Source: Marchantia polymorpha subsp. ruderalis (lineage: Eukaryota > Streptophyta > Marchantiopsida > Marchantiales > Marchantiaceae). From it: DNA of 64,000 nt. The position numbers and the translations under genes are program-made. The DNA is taken from NCBI GenBank assembly GCA_037833965.1, contig AP031357.1:5042001-5106000 (forward strand). Reading direction: 5' to 3'. The notes below the pieces were generated by a model. That model was not told the origin of the DNA and did no database searches. It worked only from the letters and a program-made list of their open reading frames with translations. Position 1 is the stretch's first letter. The number at the start of each line of letters is the position of its first letter. Below, one piece after another: positions 48,040 through 59,693 of this stretch.

Positions 48040-48056
48040 AACTGAGCTATGCCAGC
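47983..48056 (-). tRNA. tRNA-Asn (anticodon GTT)
   Basis: The 74-nt gene starts GCTGGCATAGCTCAGTTGG on the minus strand and ends with TGCTAGC plus discriminator G. All seven acceptor pairs form (one G-U). The anticodon stem TGTGG/CCACA carries loop CTGTTAA; the anticodon GTT is at 48022-48020. A box (TAGCTCAGTTGG) and B box (GGTTCGACC) are intact, and there is no intron. Upstream on the minus strand are a CAA motif within 10 nt of the 5' end and a TATATA-like element about 20 nt farther, the usual plant tRNA arrangement. The first TTTT terminator is about 50 nt downstream (47932-47929). Compared with the usual plant tRNA-Asn, pair 6-67 is C-G instead of A-T, a compensated change. Confidence 0.97.
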
Positions 48057-48515
48057 CCATGTTGCTAAGCTATATAAGTTTTTATTACATTCCAATATAA
48101 ATATACATAGTTGTATTAAATTTGAAAATTAAGTACTTAATCATTTTTCATATGCATACATTCAGACATTTTGCAACACTAACCCTAAATTGAATAAGGA
48201 GATACTCAACTCCATAAGAAATGTTACAAGTAGTATCAACAGTTATCATGTCTATATAATAAAGTGATTATCTTGAATTATATATAAATTAATTGGAACT
48301 TTAATCAGTTGCAAAACAAGCAACGGTCCACCATTCACATAATCAAGAACACTATATCCAAAAGAGCATTTGGATTGCCACACCGTGGATAGGTACGACT
48401 CATGTGAAATTTTTTTAACTTCCAGTCTTGTGATACAGATATGTTTCAATTCAAAACATAACCTAACATAAGAACGATTACATACATCGCATGTTTACAG
48501 TTTTTTTTTTAAGCA
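48057..48515. other. AT-rich spacer
   Basis: I saw no gene in this stretch. Confidence 0.4.
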
Positions 48516-50300
48516 ATTTAGAATGCGCACAAGTCTCCGTGATCCTCGGAACTGTAGCTAAAGGATAGCGCATCGAGCATGAGGAAAATGACGGAATGAA
48601 GTTGTAATACAAGAATCAGAATAACTACCACAGAGCCATAGAATGGAGAAAGGAGCTGTAGAGATGTCATTAAGGTGGGCCACGATGACAAGCTATTCCT
48701 AATAATGTGGTCATAATGGATCTTTTGGGAAAATGATTGACTCTCACGTTCTGTACGAACGTCATTGCGCATCTGAATTGCTGTGTACATACACGAGTAA
48801 GCCCGAAAGGTATTCCCCACTATCCCAAAAAGTTTCCATTGACATAACATTCCATGTTCTGATCGAAAGCAACTTGCTCGTCCATTGACCATCGAGAATA
48901 TTGGGAAATCTAGAATGAGGATGAAAAGCCAGTTAGTGCACATCTGATAAATAAGAGAAGAATCTTAATCGTCCACTTGAACCCTTTCCTGGGTTTGCTT
49001 TCTTGCTTGTTCAACGGGAAAGTGGAGACTACTTTCAACCTTTCATGGGATGCAACGAATTCACTCATTGGATAGAATTTGGAGGCTTGCTTGAGCTGTC
49101 GAGTAAGTCGTTCATGATTCAGTGCTGGCGAGTCTTCCGGAAGACTTCTCTCGGAGGTGGGAGCGTGTGAAAGCCTAGGGGAGGTCTCGATGTGGAAAGA
49201 GATGCAACGCAAGACTGTCAATGTATGGACGTAGAAAGTGAGTTGGTATGGTGTGGGTGACTGCCTGCTGCAGAGTGGACGGAGCGATGGTGCGCTCTTT
49301 TCATGTACTGTAGTCACTTGGTCTCAGTTACATCTGAATGTAAGGTTCCAGAGTCTCTAGCCTAAAAAATCAATGGGCGAACAAGATTTGCTCACTTTGC
49401 AGGAGTCTGCAACTTCCACTTCTCTCCCTGACAGCTCTTTCCCTGCTTCATAATCGGAGTGGTAGCTGCAAGGAGAAACATTGCACCATGATATGCACAC
49501 ATCATTCCGAGACCAGATGTTTGCTTCGATTTCATATGATCTCGAGTGATGGCAACTTGCCAGTTGACGGCTACAACTTGTCGAGTTCCTCCAAAACTGC
49601 TGGTCGACTATTTCCGACCTCGTGATTTGTGAAAGTCCCCGCGGTCGTACTGGAGAAGTGTGGGACGCCGCGCATGGTATTTGTGAAAATTCGGAATCTA
49701 CTGCTGGCCTTGGGCCGGACGGACCTCCTCGGCTAAAGTTCAGTGGGGCATGCTTCAATGGGAAACGTTACTGCTACCGTAGCTGGGAAGACGGCGATGG
49801 TGTCTGGCATCTGAGTCCCAGCTTGAGAGGTTGACTGGAGACCAGACCAGTCCTCCTGGGGGTGTTGTTGTACATCTGCTCAGCTGTGGATCCAAGTGGA
49901 CCCCCAGCCTGAACCACACGGACCACATCATGGACGACTCGATGGGGTTCGTCCCATTCATTTTGCAATATCACTCGGTGTCTAATCACATCAGCACTGG
50001 AAGGAGCTCATCGGAGTACTGTAGTTTCACTCTCCTTCCTGCCGCAGAATGGCAAGCCCAGTGCGTCTGACACGATCTTCGAGGACATAATGTCTTTCCA
50101 AATCGACAGCAAACCGCTTTACTCAATCGCCCTTCCTTTCCGCAGTAGAGTCTGAGCTCACTCACTGCAAAGGTTGACTGCAGAGTCCAGTGTAGCGATG
50201 ACTGGACTGCAGTACGGGGCGGCATGACCTGCAGACATAAGGCACCGGTTGTCCTGATACATGTGATCCCTGCTCCATTCATGATCCGGTCGTCGAGCAT
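48516..50300. other. Coding-like fragments of unknown origin
   Basis: Several short frames have protein-like composition: minus strand 48910-49317 (end of frame basic, then hydrophobic) and 48518-48943 (141 codons, hydrophobic near the end), plus strand 49622-49834 and 49831-50070 (two overlapping frames, Trp- and Cys-containing). They do not form a consistent exon chain that I can defend. A decayed gene or mobile element is possible. A 16-bp perfect palindrome (AGTCTTCCGGAAGACT) is at 49131-49146. Confidence 0.25.
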
Positions 50301-50690
50301 GTTTCTCTAAACTTCGCAGCGAAGCCAGAAACGAATTTGCGCTGCTCGTGCTGAGTGAGGTCGTGCAATCTCTGGTGGGCTAGCTTGGCTTGCGTTACTG
50401 TGCGAACCTCGTCTCGTGTCCAGGTTGAATTTGCTCCAAGTCTGCCTCAGGAGCATGCAAACGAGTGCCAGAGATCCAGAAAGAACAAAACGCGTCTACT
50501 TTTCGTCCTTGGGTCGCACCATCTTCACAACTCTCTCAGTCGACGCTTTTGTTGGCATATGATGGACAGGAAAATAGGGCCCTCAGTTCTAGACCGGGAA
50601 CCTGTAAAGTGCCGTACACTGTATAGTCAACGAAGCTTAGCTCCACCTGAGAGGCGGAGACTGCTCAGACCTATTCCTCCGTCAGACTGA

Positions 50691-50743
50691 CTGCCCTGCC
50701 CTGCCCTGCTCTGCTCTGCCCTGAGCTGTGCTGTGCTGCCCTG
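50691..50743. repeat. CCCTG-type pentanucleotide repeat, degenerate
   Basis: Tandem CTGCC / CTGCT / CTGTG units form an imperfect array of about ten units. Confidence 0.8.
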
Positions 50744-53063
50744 ATGGAGTCAGATCGACACACCAGCCTGGATTGCTGCTCAAGAGCTGCGATGCGAACA
50801 TCTTAATATCTACAGTACGATGGCTGCGGAGGCTTATAAGTGGTCATTGATCTCAGTTTATTCCTCGTCTTTGGTTTTTAAGAGCAGTGTCACGACTTAT
50901 TCTCTCATCTGTTGCCAGTACAGTGATAGTAAAGTGATAGTAAAGTGGCGAGTTCGCAAAGCGAGGGAATTGAAGCGCCACTTCCACACTGTTCCTCGTG
51001 GGATGCACGCAGAATGTCAATATTTGTCAGTTATGCTGCCACTTGTGAATTGCAGTCGGTCATTGACAGCAACCAATCAGGCTCGATGTTTGCAGTACAT
51101 GCTCATGTTTACTGTACTAACCTTTAGCTTAGGCCGTCCTGGTATTCAACAACTTATCATACTCCCATAATATCTCCGCTCAATTTTGGCTCACAGAAGA
51201 TTCTGTTGGAATTATGAAGGTTAACTTGCATATTTGGAACCATTTTGAAAAGATGGCCGAAATCACATGAAGTGCTTATTTGCAACATCTAGCATAAAGC
51301 TTCTTTTTCATTTGAGATTCGTGGGCAGATTTTGAGCGTAGAAGTCACAACTGTTTTTTGGAGTGGGCGCTTTTTCCAAGAGCGAGATTGAAAGAGTTAA
51401 TGAAATACGAACGTACAAAATTCCATAGCACAAGAATTGTTTAGGGTTGTTGTCCAAAGATTCCAGCAACTTTCTATCCGATACTAACAACTTGCAAGTA
51501 TGATGGTGAAGATCGAAGAAGAAGTGCGAGCCAGCTCAAATAATGGCGTGAGCACAATAGTATCGTACGCGGTTCGCGCTAAGCTGTGAGTCACAAATCT
51601 CTCAGTGACGTTTGCCTAAGGCTCCCCCGATCCTCGCCTGCTTTAGACTCATCGGATTTCTCAAGAGCGCCATATCCCATGGTAACAGCATGATTCGATG
51701 CAGAAGCTGGCGGTCTCTGTCTCTCCTGTTTCGGTCAAACCTCTAACACTTGTCTTCTACAACAGCCCAAAGAATTAATCAAGAGTTTAGGCATTAATAA
51801 AATAAATTCCTGCTCTGTGAATGCGAGTGAATGCCTCCGTCCTCGATGCTTTCATCGGATCATGTGGCTCGGGGCATGCGGCTTAGAGACGGTTGACATT
51901 CTCCAGTCTCGAGAGAAATCAATATCCAGAGGCGGCAAATTTGTTGGTGAAGCTGCTCTTTCCCGCATGGCGCGTTGACATTCGTCAAATATTTCGGACA
52001 GCTATCTCTCTCTCTCCCTCCCTCCCCCTCTCTCTTGCGGCCCTTGCACCACTTGGACGCTAACCGAGTTAACAGCACTAACAGTCTTGATGTTCGAGAC
52101 ACTTGATGTCCAATTAGCTGGCCGGCATGATTCTACAGCTCGTAAGCAAACAGGTGCGGCTGATTAACGTGGACCCGGAGGAGAGGCAGGTTAACATGCC
52201 TACAGTTACTGGTACCCCGGCATGGATTTACGAGACATGCATGTTAGCATGATGATTAGACCTCTAATCCGGAGACAGCACACATGTCGAGCCTGAATCT
52301 ACGTTGACTACTATACAGCAGTCGCATCTTTTCATTCTCCTGTTTTGTCATCCCATCGCCTCATGGCCAACAACGATGCCGGTGGCAATGTGTGTCTCTG
52401 CTTTGCTTTGCGACCCATTGACTAGGACGGACCTAGCACATAATATGTGTCACTAGATGCCGGTCACGAGCGACTACTCTAGGATTCTGAGTGATATCCG
52501 GCGGCAAATAAAGAGAAGAATTATATTATTGTTGTTTATCGAGATAGATTCCGATGATGGTGGTGGTGGTATCTGCTTGAGCGAACGGCAATCTGAAACA
52601 CCGTAGGGTAGGATAGGATAGGATTTTACTCTCATCGAAAGGGGATTGTGGTTTTTGTTTCCTCGATCACAGCAGCAGCTCGTGATCGAGAACAACAGAG
52701 TTAACCACGCATTTGCTGCTGCTCTTGTCAACGTAATATGTTCTCCCAAGTTTGCGGCATGATGTGATAGACTTTTGGCAGATTTTGTATCCGAAGCTGC
52801 ATAATCATGAGCTTCCTCACATTTGGGAACTCGTAACAATAAGAGGGCGTTTCACCATAAGCAGTAACAATTCCATGAAGTATTCTGTCTATTGCAAAAT
52901 GAGTTAGCAGTTTTAATCAGGAGCAATAATCATTCCGTAACTTTTGAAACGTCCTGATGAACTCAGAGGCGATCTGTCGAGTGTAGAGGCGAGCACATAC
53001 TCTACTGCTGAGTATGATTACTTGCAGTGAGTGAGTGGTAGAGTCATTAGTGGAAACTCGAAA

Positions 53064-53086
53064 TCTAATCTAATCTAATCTAATCT
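53064..53086. repeat. (TAATC)n microsatellite
   Basis: About 4.6 tandem units of TCTAA/TAATC. Confidence 0.9.
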
Positions 53087-53340
53087 GCAGGCAGGGACAG
53101 GACCATGCAGAGTAGTTGTGGTCCGCTGACAATGAATGACAAAGACAAACGCACGTCGTGGGCTGTTTCACATTTTCTTACTCAACGATGGGTGTCCTAC
53201 ACCACGAAGGTCGCGAAGTCAATGAAAAAGGAGGCGGAAGGTTCATCTCTGCACCAACTTCGACCAGAGTTTTGTGTGCACCGAGTCACTCCACTCACTA
53301 ACTCGGTCATATGTCTATATGGGTAGTTTTCCATCATCTT

Positions 53341-54780
53341 TAGAGACTAGGGACCACTGGGATCTTACTGGGAATGATCCAATGGATGCCATGGATGGCC
53401 ACAGGTGACCTCTTCCAGAACCAGGATCCTAGGGCTTCGCCACATCAGTTGTGTCAAAGTTTCCTTTTCTGAAATTTGAGAAAAAATATAATAAAAAACA
53501 AGTAGCGAGAAGAATGAGAAGACCTAGTCAAGTATCATTTGGATGAAATCGAAAAGCTGGATTCGATCACGATGAAAAATCAATATTTTATTATATCCTA
53601 TATTAAAATAAGGTATGCTGATAAAAGTCATAACATCGTCACCCAGTATTTTAAGGTACGTTCGAGATTACCTTATCGATTTTGCACCTAAATATAACTC
53701 CCGTGTTACATGAACCCAAAACCATCTCTCACGACTGTCCCTATTATTTCGCGACTTTATAGTCCAACATGATTCCAAGGTTCTATGAACAAAGATATTC
53801 AACATGTTCCAACTATAGACCACACTAGAAATTACTAATGCTTAGATAGATACCCTCTCTATAAAATGTTTTGAAAACAATATCCAATACGGAAAATCTT
53901 TAAGCACCATGGGATCTTATGGACTTGTTGAAATTTAGGCCTATAATTCTGTATACTTCAAAAAGTACTGGAAATATATGTCATATAATTAGTCTTGTAT
54001 TACCTGACTGCAGTGTACATGAGTATTCACCCCTCCTAAACTGTTACACATGAAAAGGAGCACAAGAAAGATGAATCATTAATCTTTGCCATGCTCTGAG
54101 GGTCCAATTTTCCCTGGGAGAATGATTGTACCTTTTTTGTCCGCATTCTAGCCTCCAGGTCCTATACTAGCAACTCACGCACCGCAGTGACAAACATATC
54201 CAGATCAGCAGTTGAGGCCTGAGATGTTCTATCCGAGAGGTTTTGTCGCTGCGTCCGAGGTCTTCGTCATCATTGCTGTTCTTCCCTTTCTTTGCTCTTC
54301 TTGACGTGCTGAATATTCACCATTCTCTCGAACAAGCTGCTTGCTAGTAGAGAAATCAGAGCAGAAATCTGAGCTCACAAAGTGGATAAAGGAAGGAGGT
54401 CCCACTCATAGTCCCGTCCATAGATCATAACTCGAAGCTTCACAATGTTCCTTCCGCGTACTTGCTGCACAAGGTTAAGAAAAATAGTAGCATGATGCGA
54501 GGAAGACGGAACCATAAAATCCATGGATGAAAAATGTGGTTCATGTGGTAATGTCCTTCACCTTCTCTCGTTTTTACCTCTTCTTCGCTTTTTGCCGATG
54601 AGCGTTTTGCAAGGGAAGGCTTCGAGACCTTGACTTATGTAAGAGTTACTACTCTGCTGGAAAATAGAACAGGCATGCAGAGGCATATTTTCAACGTGAA
54701 AAACTTAGAGATGGCTTCCTGTGATCACGGAGGAGTACGACCATAACTACCCTATCACCCTTCAGTAGTTTCGATACCTG
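53341..54780. other. AT-rich to mixed intergenic sequence
   Basis: Only short frames. Some splice-like signals occur near 54600-54640 without a recognisable protein. Confidence 0.35.
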
Positions 54781-54787
54781 ATAGAAC

Positions 54788-54861
54788 TTACAGGAACTAA
54801 ACTTTAGTTCCTGTAATTCCAGGAATTATTCTTCCCTTTAGTTACTAAAGGGAAGAATAAT
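54788..54861. repeat. Three consecutive perfect inverted repeats
   Basis: First: TTACAGGAACTAA (54788-54800), ACT, reverse complement (54804-54816). Second: AATTCC, A, GGAATT (54815-54827). Third: ATTATTCTTCCCTTTAGT (54825-54842), T, reverse complement (54844-54861). All arms match exactly, and neighbouring palindromes share a few bases. Confidence 0.95.
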
Positions 54862-54875
54862 ATCTAACACATGCA

Positions 54876-55031
54876 ATGTCTTTGGCAGGGAAGTTGTATC
54901 AAATTCATAAGCTTTTAGGTGTTAAAGATATGTCTGGTGAGGATAGATCTCTTGAGGTCGGCGATGCACACAATCTCAGATTTCACGACATTTCTCAGGA
55001 ATTCCATCTGGTGAGTGATTCATTTAGCTGA
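54876..55031 (+). CDS. Possible small ORF or exon, 51 aa, unknown
   Basis: From ATG 54876 the frame encodes a charged, balanced peptide (MSLAGKLYQIHKLLGVKD..., then ...FHDISQEFHL). A good splice donor (CATCTG|GTGAGT) sits at 55011, and an acceptor-like CTTTGGCAG precedes GGAAG at 54888, so this may be an internal exon of about 122 nt rather than a small gene. No partner exon or family is recognised. Confidence 0.15.
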   Translation: MSLAGKLYQIHKLLGVKDMSGEDRSLEVGDAHNLRFHDISQEFHLVSDSFS

Positions 55032-56150
55032 GTGTGGTGTTGTAGGCGCTTCACATGATTACATCATGGACCTTTGGATAGGCACTTATACACGAGGCAT
55101 GTACATAGTAGTGCGTAAGATCGTATTGAGAACTCAAGCATCCACTTGCACTTCTGCCCAAATGAAATCCTCATTGTCGTTTGGCTCCGCAGTTTGTTGT
55201 CTCCGGGTGCTTCTTCTGACGTCATTAACTGGTGCCCAATATTTCATTCGGTAAAATTAAATTGATAGATGCGTCACATGATGTTTTGTGCTCTATCCCG
55301 TTGCGTTGCTGTACATAACAATGTGCACAAGCTTGTGTACTCAATCACATGAGATGTCAATATATGGCCGCCTTTGGAATTTTCTTCTTTCCACCTTTGA
55401 AGTTTGGATATCTTCAAGAAACTGGAAGTTATCCCATAACAAGGAAAATCTACATGAATATTATGTACACTTAATATTTCAAATGGTATATTCTATTTAG
55501 GGAGAGTTATCTCCAAAGCGAGACGATAAACTCGTTTCAATACCGTGGTTGTCAGTCATTGCACTGTGCAATCTACAACTTCCTCCCGATCTCCCTATTT
55601 TGCTGAACGGTGAATTGTTTGTGGGCGAGTACAGGACGCCGATACATCACCAGTCGAGGGACAAACGAGAAAGGTGGTGGATTCGCGAAGGAAATCACCC
55701 CACGTTGTTAAATACAGCACTTCCACACAATCTCCTCGCAGCCAGCTGAAAAGCGACGTCGAATGTCGGCCATCTTCGAGCAATCGGAACCTTTTCTTCA
55801 GGAGCAAAGTTGACGTGGAATTTTTCTCTGGAGTGAGCTTGTCGAAGTGGACATGTCGAGGGTGAGTTGTGTCGGTGCTCTTTGACAGGTGGCGTAAGTG
55901 CGTGCATTCATGGCCCCAAGGCCTCCCACTATGTTTCTGGACAGAGTTTCACCTCATCTTACCCCACCTTTCAGTTACCCGAGTTACTTACTTATCCTAC
56001 ACCGTCGCCGGTCATGCGTCATTGTAAAGCTATAACTTGGTAGGTTCGAGATCTAAGAGTCCATGCGCTTGAAGAACATAGACAAAGGAAGAACGAGTAC
56101 CAGAAGTAGAATTGAAGGCTTTCGAATAATCATAAGAGTATATCCACAAT
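55032..56150. other. Intergenic, short unrecognised frames
   Basis: Frames at 55549-55749 and 55674-55865 (plus) and 55595-55907 (minus) overlap. None has a recognisable domain. Confidence 0.3.
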
Positions 56151-56509
56151 AACGAGAGTTTCCCGTTCAACGACTACCGCCGCCACGGGTCCCGTGGATG
56201 AAGTAGATCGGGTAAACGAAGGGTCGGAGGAAGTAAGTTACTCTTTTTCCAGATGAAACGTTGACGGGCACGAGCGTCCACGACTGCGGCTGTTGGATGG
56301 CGGATGCAGTGGCGGTCGCGGTCGCGGTCGACGACTGAGTTGGCGTGGTCTGTACATCGTCCGCACGGAAGTTGGTTCACGTTAGCTGTCACTCCGCCTA
56401 CAACATCTCGCGTGTTTATGAGGAGAGTGGTCGTTGACACGGGTTAGAAAACCCGACCCACGCCAGGTCTTCACCTCCGTGCATACCGGTCAGTTGTACG
56501 ACCCGGTCG
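56151..56509. other. Small GC-rich islet
   Basis: A GC- and CpG-rich segment at the edge of AT-rich sequence, with an 88-codon minus-strand frame (56174-56440) rich in Arg and Asp and no known motif. Confidence 0.3.
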
Positions 56510-56950
56510 TATACCGGACGGTGATGCTCAACATGTTGTACAATGGTGAACACCAAGTTATCTAGCCAAAAGATGGAAATGACCCATTAATACTCCATAT
56601 ATGAGATCAGATTATATTTCACTATCATCACCAACAAAACAAATTTTACTCAATCCTAAGATATCATGACTATTTTCTTCATAGTTTTATTTCATTAAAA
56701 AACTATACATATAACAAGATAACTACAGCATACACCAGACAGTGATGCACAACATGTCATCAGTTTAAGAAACCAGTAAATGTAGAAAAAAGATGGATTA
56801 CCCAAAAGTACTGTATGGATGATACTCGGTTAAAATATGGTTAGATCCATGTATATTAAAGAAACATATCTTTTCGTAGTAAACATTAAGATATTTTAAC
56901 TATAATATTTACGATAGTATTCGAGTCAAACATTGGAGAAATGAGAAATA
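56510..56950. repeat. Diverged direct duplication, unit about 220 bp
   Basis: The sequences from about 56510 and about 56731 align in the same orientation: GACGGTGATGCTCAACATGT against GACAGTGATGCACAACATGT, then AAAAGATGGAAATGACCCA against AAAAGATGGATTACCCAAA. The similarity becomes hard to follow by eye farther right, so the end is approximate. Confidence 0.55.
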
Positions 56951-58250
56951 TAAACTTTGTGCATAATATGATACAGTGTACTTGGAAACTTTGGTTGTAG
57001 TTAAAGACGATTGCAAAACATTCTCAATTGTTTGGCCTAAATATAGAAGCTTGCAACCGGAATTTGGTATGTAGACTTAGAATGAAGTAGGCCTTCGTAG
57101 ATACCAAGGAAAAGTTCACTCTAACCCAAGTCAACTGGAAGCGAGTTATCTTTCTCATGTGCACCAACACACACCACATGAATCTTGTCGAACTACGGAC
57201 AAGTTGTGTGGATCTACGCCGTATCTATAAACTGCCATACTCCTATATTAATGAGGTTCATATGTTTTGACAAATATGCATATGGGTACATGAATGATTC
57301 ATGTACCCATATGTAGATTTTTCATTCGATTCATGATCAATCAAATGAAAAATCTACATGAGAGTGCGAAGTATTTCACCATGGTTGAGACAAGATACGG
57401 TAGTACCCACTCTTGCTAGACCCCAAACTAAAATATTATCTGGAATGACACTAAGAATGATATACAATATTAATAATCTTAATTTTTTTTCTTCATCTGT
57501 CGTACTTCCGAATTCAAATAGATTTAGTACGCCCTGTTTCACTTAATAAAAGCTTGTCAATGATGTAGTTTTGTGTGTGTATATATATATATAATTAGTC
57601 TAAACATATTTCTTCCATTTGCAAGATTTTCATCCCATGCATGGAGCTGACCGGTTTCAAATCTCAAATCTTTCATTAACTAGGTAGATGAAACGTGTTA
57701 TTCATTCAAAATTTACATTTTCCAAGAAAAGTGGAATTCCTTTACGATGAACTTTATAAGATTTTCACTCAAGATTAATAATATAAAAAAAATCTGGAGA
57801 CTCATAATTCTAATACCATTAATATCAAAAAAATAAATGATTGAATTTCTGTATAAGTATGGAAGTGGAGAAAAAATAATCAAATGTCTTTAATGACGGA
57901 AAATTCAGTAAAGATTAGCACAGCACGGACATTTTCCATAAAATCTTCAAAAAAAAAACGAGCTTACCAAGTTGTATTCACAAAAGCTAATGTATTTCCC
58001 ACAAATTTAGCCTTACGTCAAAACCGCTTCAAATGTGTAGCCAGAACTTAGAACCCCACCCTAAACTCATCCTATTCTAACGGTAATCTTGTTTGAAATA
58101 TGTTTGTTGAAAGGAGAAGTATGATCTAGCTTGATATATCACGAAGAATTGTACCTCATCGATTCTCGATATTATTGAAGAGATTTAAAGTTTCCACGAT
58201 AAAATAACTTTAGTTTCGTCAGTCAATTCACTCGAAGAAACATGAATTGC
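56951..58250. other. AT-rich gene desert
   Basis: Only short frames. It includes the back-to-back inverted repeats at 57279-57359. Confidence 0.45.
57279..57359. repeat. Two back-to-back perfect inverted repeats
   Basis: First: CATATGGGTACATGAA (57279-57294), TGA, reverse complement (57298-57313). Second: ATGTAGATTTTTCATT (57311-57326), a 17-nt loop with a 4-bp inner stem, reverse complement (57344-57359). The right arm of the first overlaps the left arm of the second by 3 bases. Confidence 0.95.
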
Positions 58251-59430
58251 TATGTCAACGTTCGCACTAGCAGTTCAAAGTCAACGAAAGCGACAGAAGC
58301 AAATGCTGCTTAACGATATGGGTCCCTGAAAGATCCAGAACTTGCAACCTCAAAATGGAGGCTTCCAGTCATCTGCTGCATGCATGCAGTGAGATCTGCC
58401 ATGGATGTGTTAGATCTGGGGCATAAAAGAAGCAGATCTTTCCTCGACATCGAGGCAAATACAAGATACAAGATTTGTTTGATGTTCTCTTACGTGAGGG
58501 CCCTTATTTACATATCTTTACACTGTATCATGCTTCGAGCATGCGGAACTTCTCAACATACTGAGACTTTGAATGACATATTCAGATTTGGTAGGTGCAT
58601 GAAAAGGAGTGTCATGAGTAATCTACACCATGATCATCGATATTTCAGGAGACGACCAAGATTTCCTCAATCGGTTCGTACCAAGGTGGCATATCGATTC
58701 TTGACGTGTATTTGTTTGCTCAACTGTCAACTACTTGGCAGCACGTACAAGTGAAACAATTGCACAGTGTATTAAAACCTTTTGCTCACATGTCCAGTAC
58801 ACTTGGAGTGAACTTTTCCCCCTTTCCAAGAGTAGCCAGTGCCCTTTGGTCATAACAAGCCTCTAAAGAAACAGAAGGCGAGTCATGTTCTCAATGTCGT
58901 GAAGTGAATGTCATCTATTTTGTCTACATCTCACTTCTTCCGATTCCAGATTTAAAATGTATATATGAAGAAATGTGACATAAGAGCACACCCTTAAAAT
59001 AGAACAGTTTTGTTTAATTTATATTCTTAATGTGGACAACCATGTACTGCACGTAGACAATATATAATTATGTGAAGGAAAAATTTCTCAAGAAGAACCC
59101 TCTCCAGTTCATGAACCCAATATTTCTCTTGCTCATAGATCTATCACTGCTTGAGTTTTATTCATAATTTATTCTGTTTTGAAACTCATGGATTGAATAA
59201 TTCAAAGTTCCACTTTTCGTTCACATGCTGAGACTTTTCGGACGATGGAGCCCATCAATATAATGTGATGACGGCACAGTGATAGGTGTTCTCTGGGCAG
59301 TCTAGCCATATGAAGTCAGCAAGCTTGTAGTACGCGAACTCCTCATTACTGCTGCACATTCTTGCATAAGAACGTGATCGAAAAGGTCCTGTTCTCTCCG
59401 CTTCTCTCGATCCAACCTTTCCACTCTTCC
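58251..59430. other. Intergenic, no gene recognised
   Basis: The longest frame (58380-58754 plus, 124 codons) has no recognisable motif. The rest is AT-rich. Confidence 0.35.
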
Positions 59431-59435
59431 ATGTA

Positions 59436-59693
59436 TCAGATATTGACCACTTCAGAATCAGGAGGATGGAAGTCCACGTACGAAAACTCACGTCGGATCA
59501 TGCCGCCGGCTGTCTCCCAATGTCGCGAGTAGTATGTCACTCGCAGAAACCTCTGCGAGTGACATGAATAAGGATGGAACACCTTTCCATCTCCAGCGAC
59601 AGTAGGTCCCATTCCGATTTGAAGTGCAAGAAAATGTGTCTTCTCTCCAGGCCTCAATGGAGTTGCGTACGACTGACTGGCTTCACCAACCAA
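59436..59693 (-). other. Coding-like frame, 85 codons, unknown family
   Basis: The minus-strand frame has a well-mixed composition (GEKTHFLALQIGMGPTVAGD in the first half, FSYVDFHPPDSEVVNI at its end), unlike the low-complexity frames nearby. A perfect 14-bp inverted repeat (59534-59565) lies inside it. Whether it is an exon, a relic or a chance frame cannot be told from sequence alone. Confidence 0.2.
59534..59565. repeat. Perfect inverted repeat, 14-bp arms, 4-nt loop
   Basis: ATGTCACTCGCAGA (59534-59547), AACC, TCTGCGAGTGACAT (59552-59565). Confidence 0.95.

Larger units (their letters stand above)
50301..53340. other. Intergenic, microsatellite-bearing
   Basis: Mixed composition. Pentanucleotide repeats occur at 50691-50743 (CCCTG-like), 52609-52624 (TAGGA) and 53064-53086 (TAATC). 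No frame shows a known domain. Confidence 0.4.

Noticed and set aside
54788-54861. CRISPR-like or attachment-site repeats
   Set aside because: The three palindromes differ in sequence, have no regular spacers, and the locus is nuclear plant DNA.
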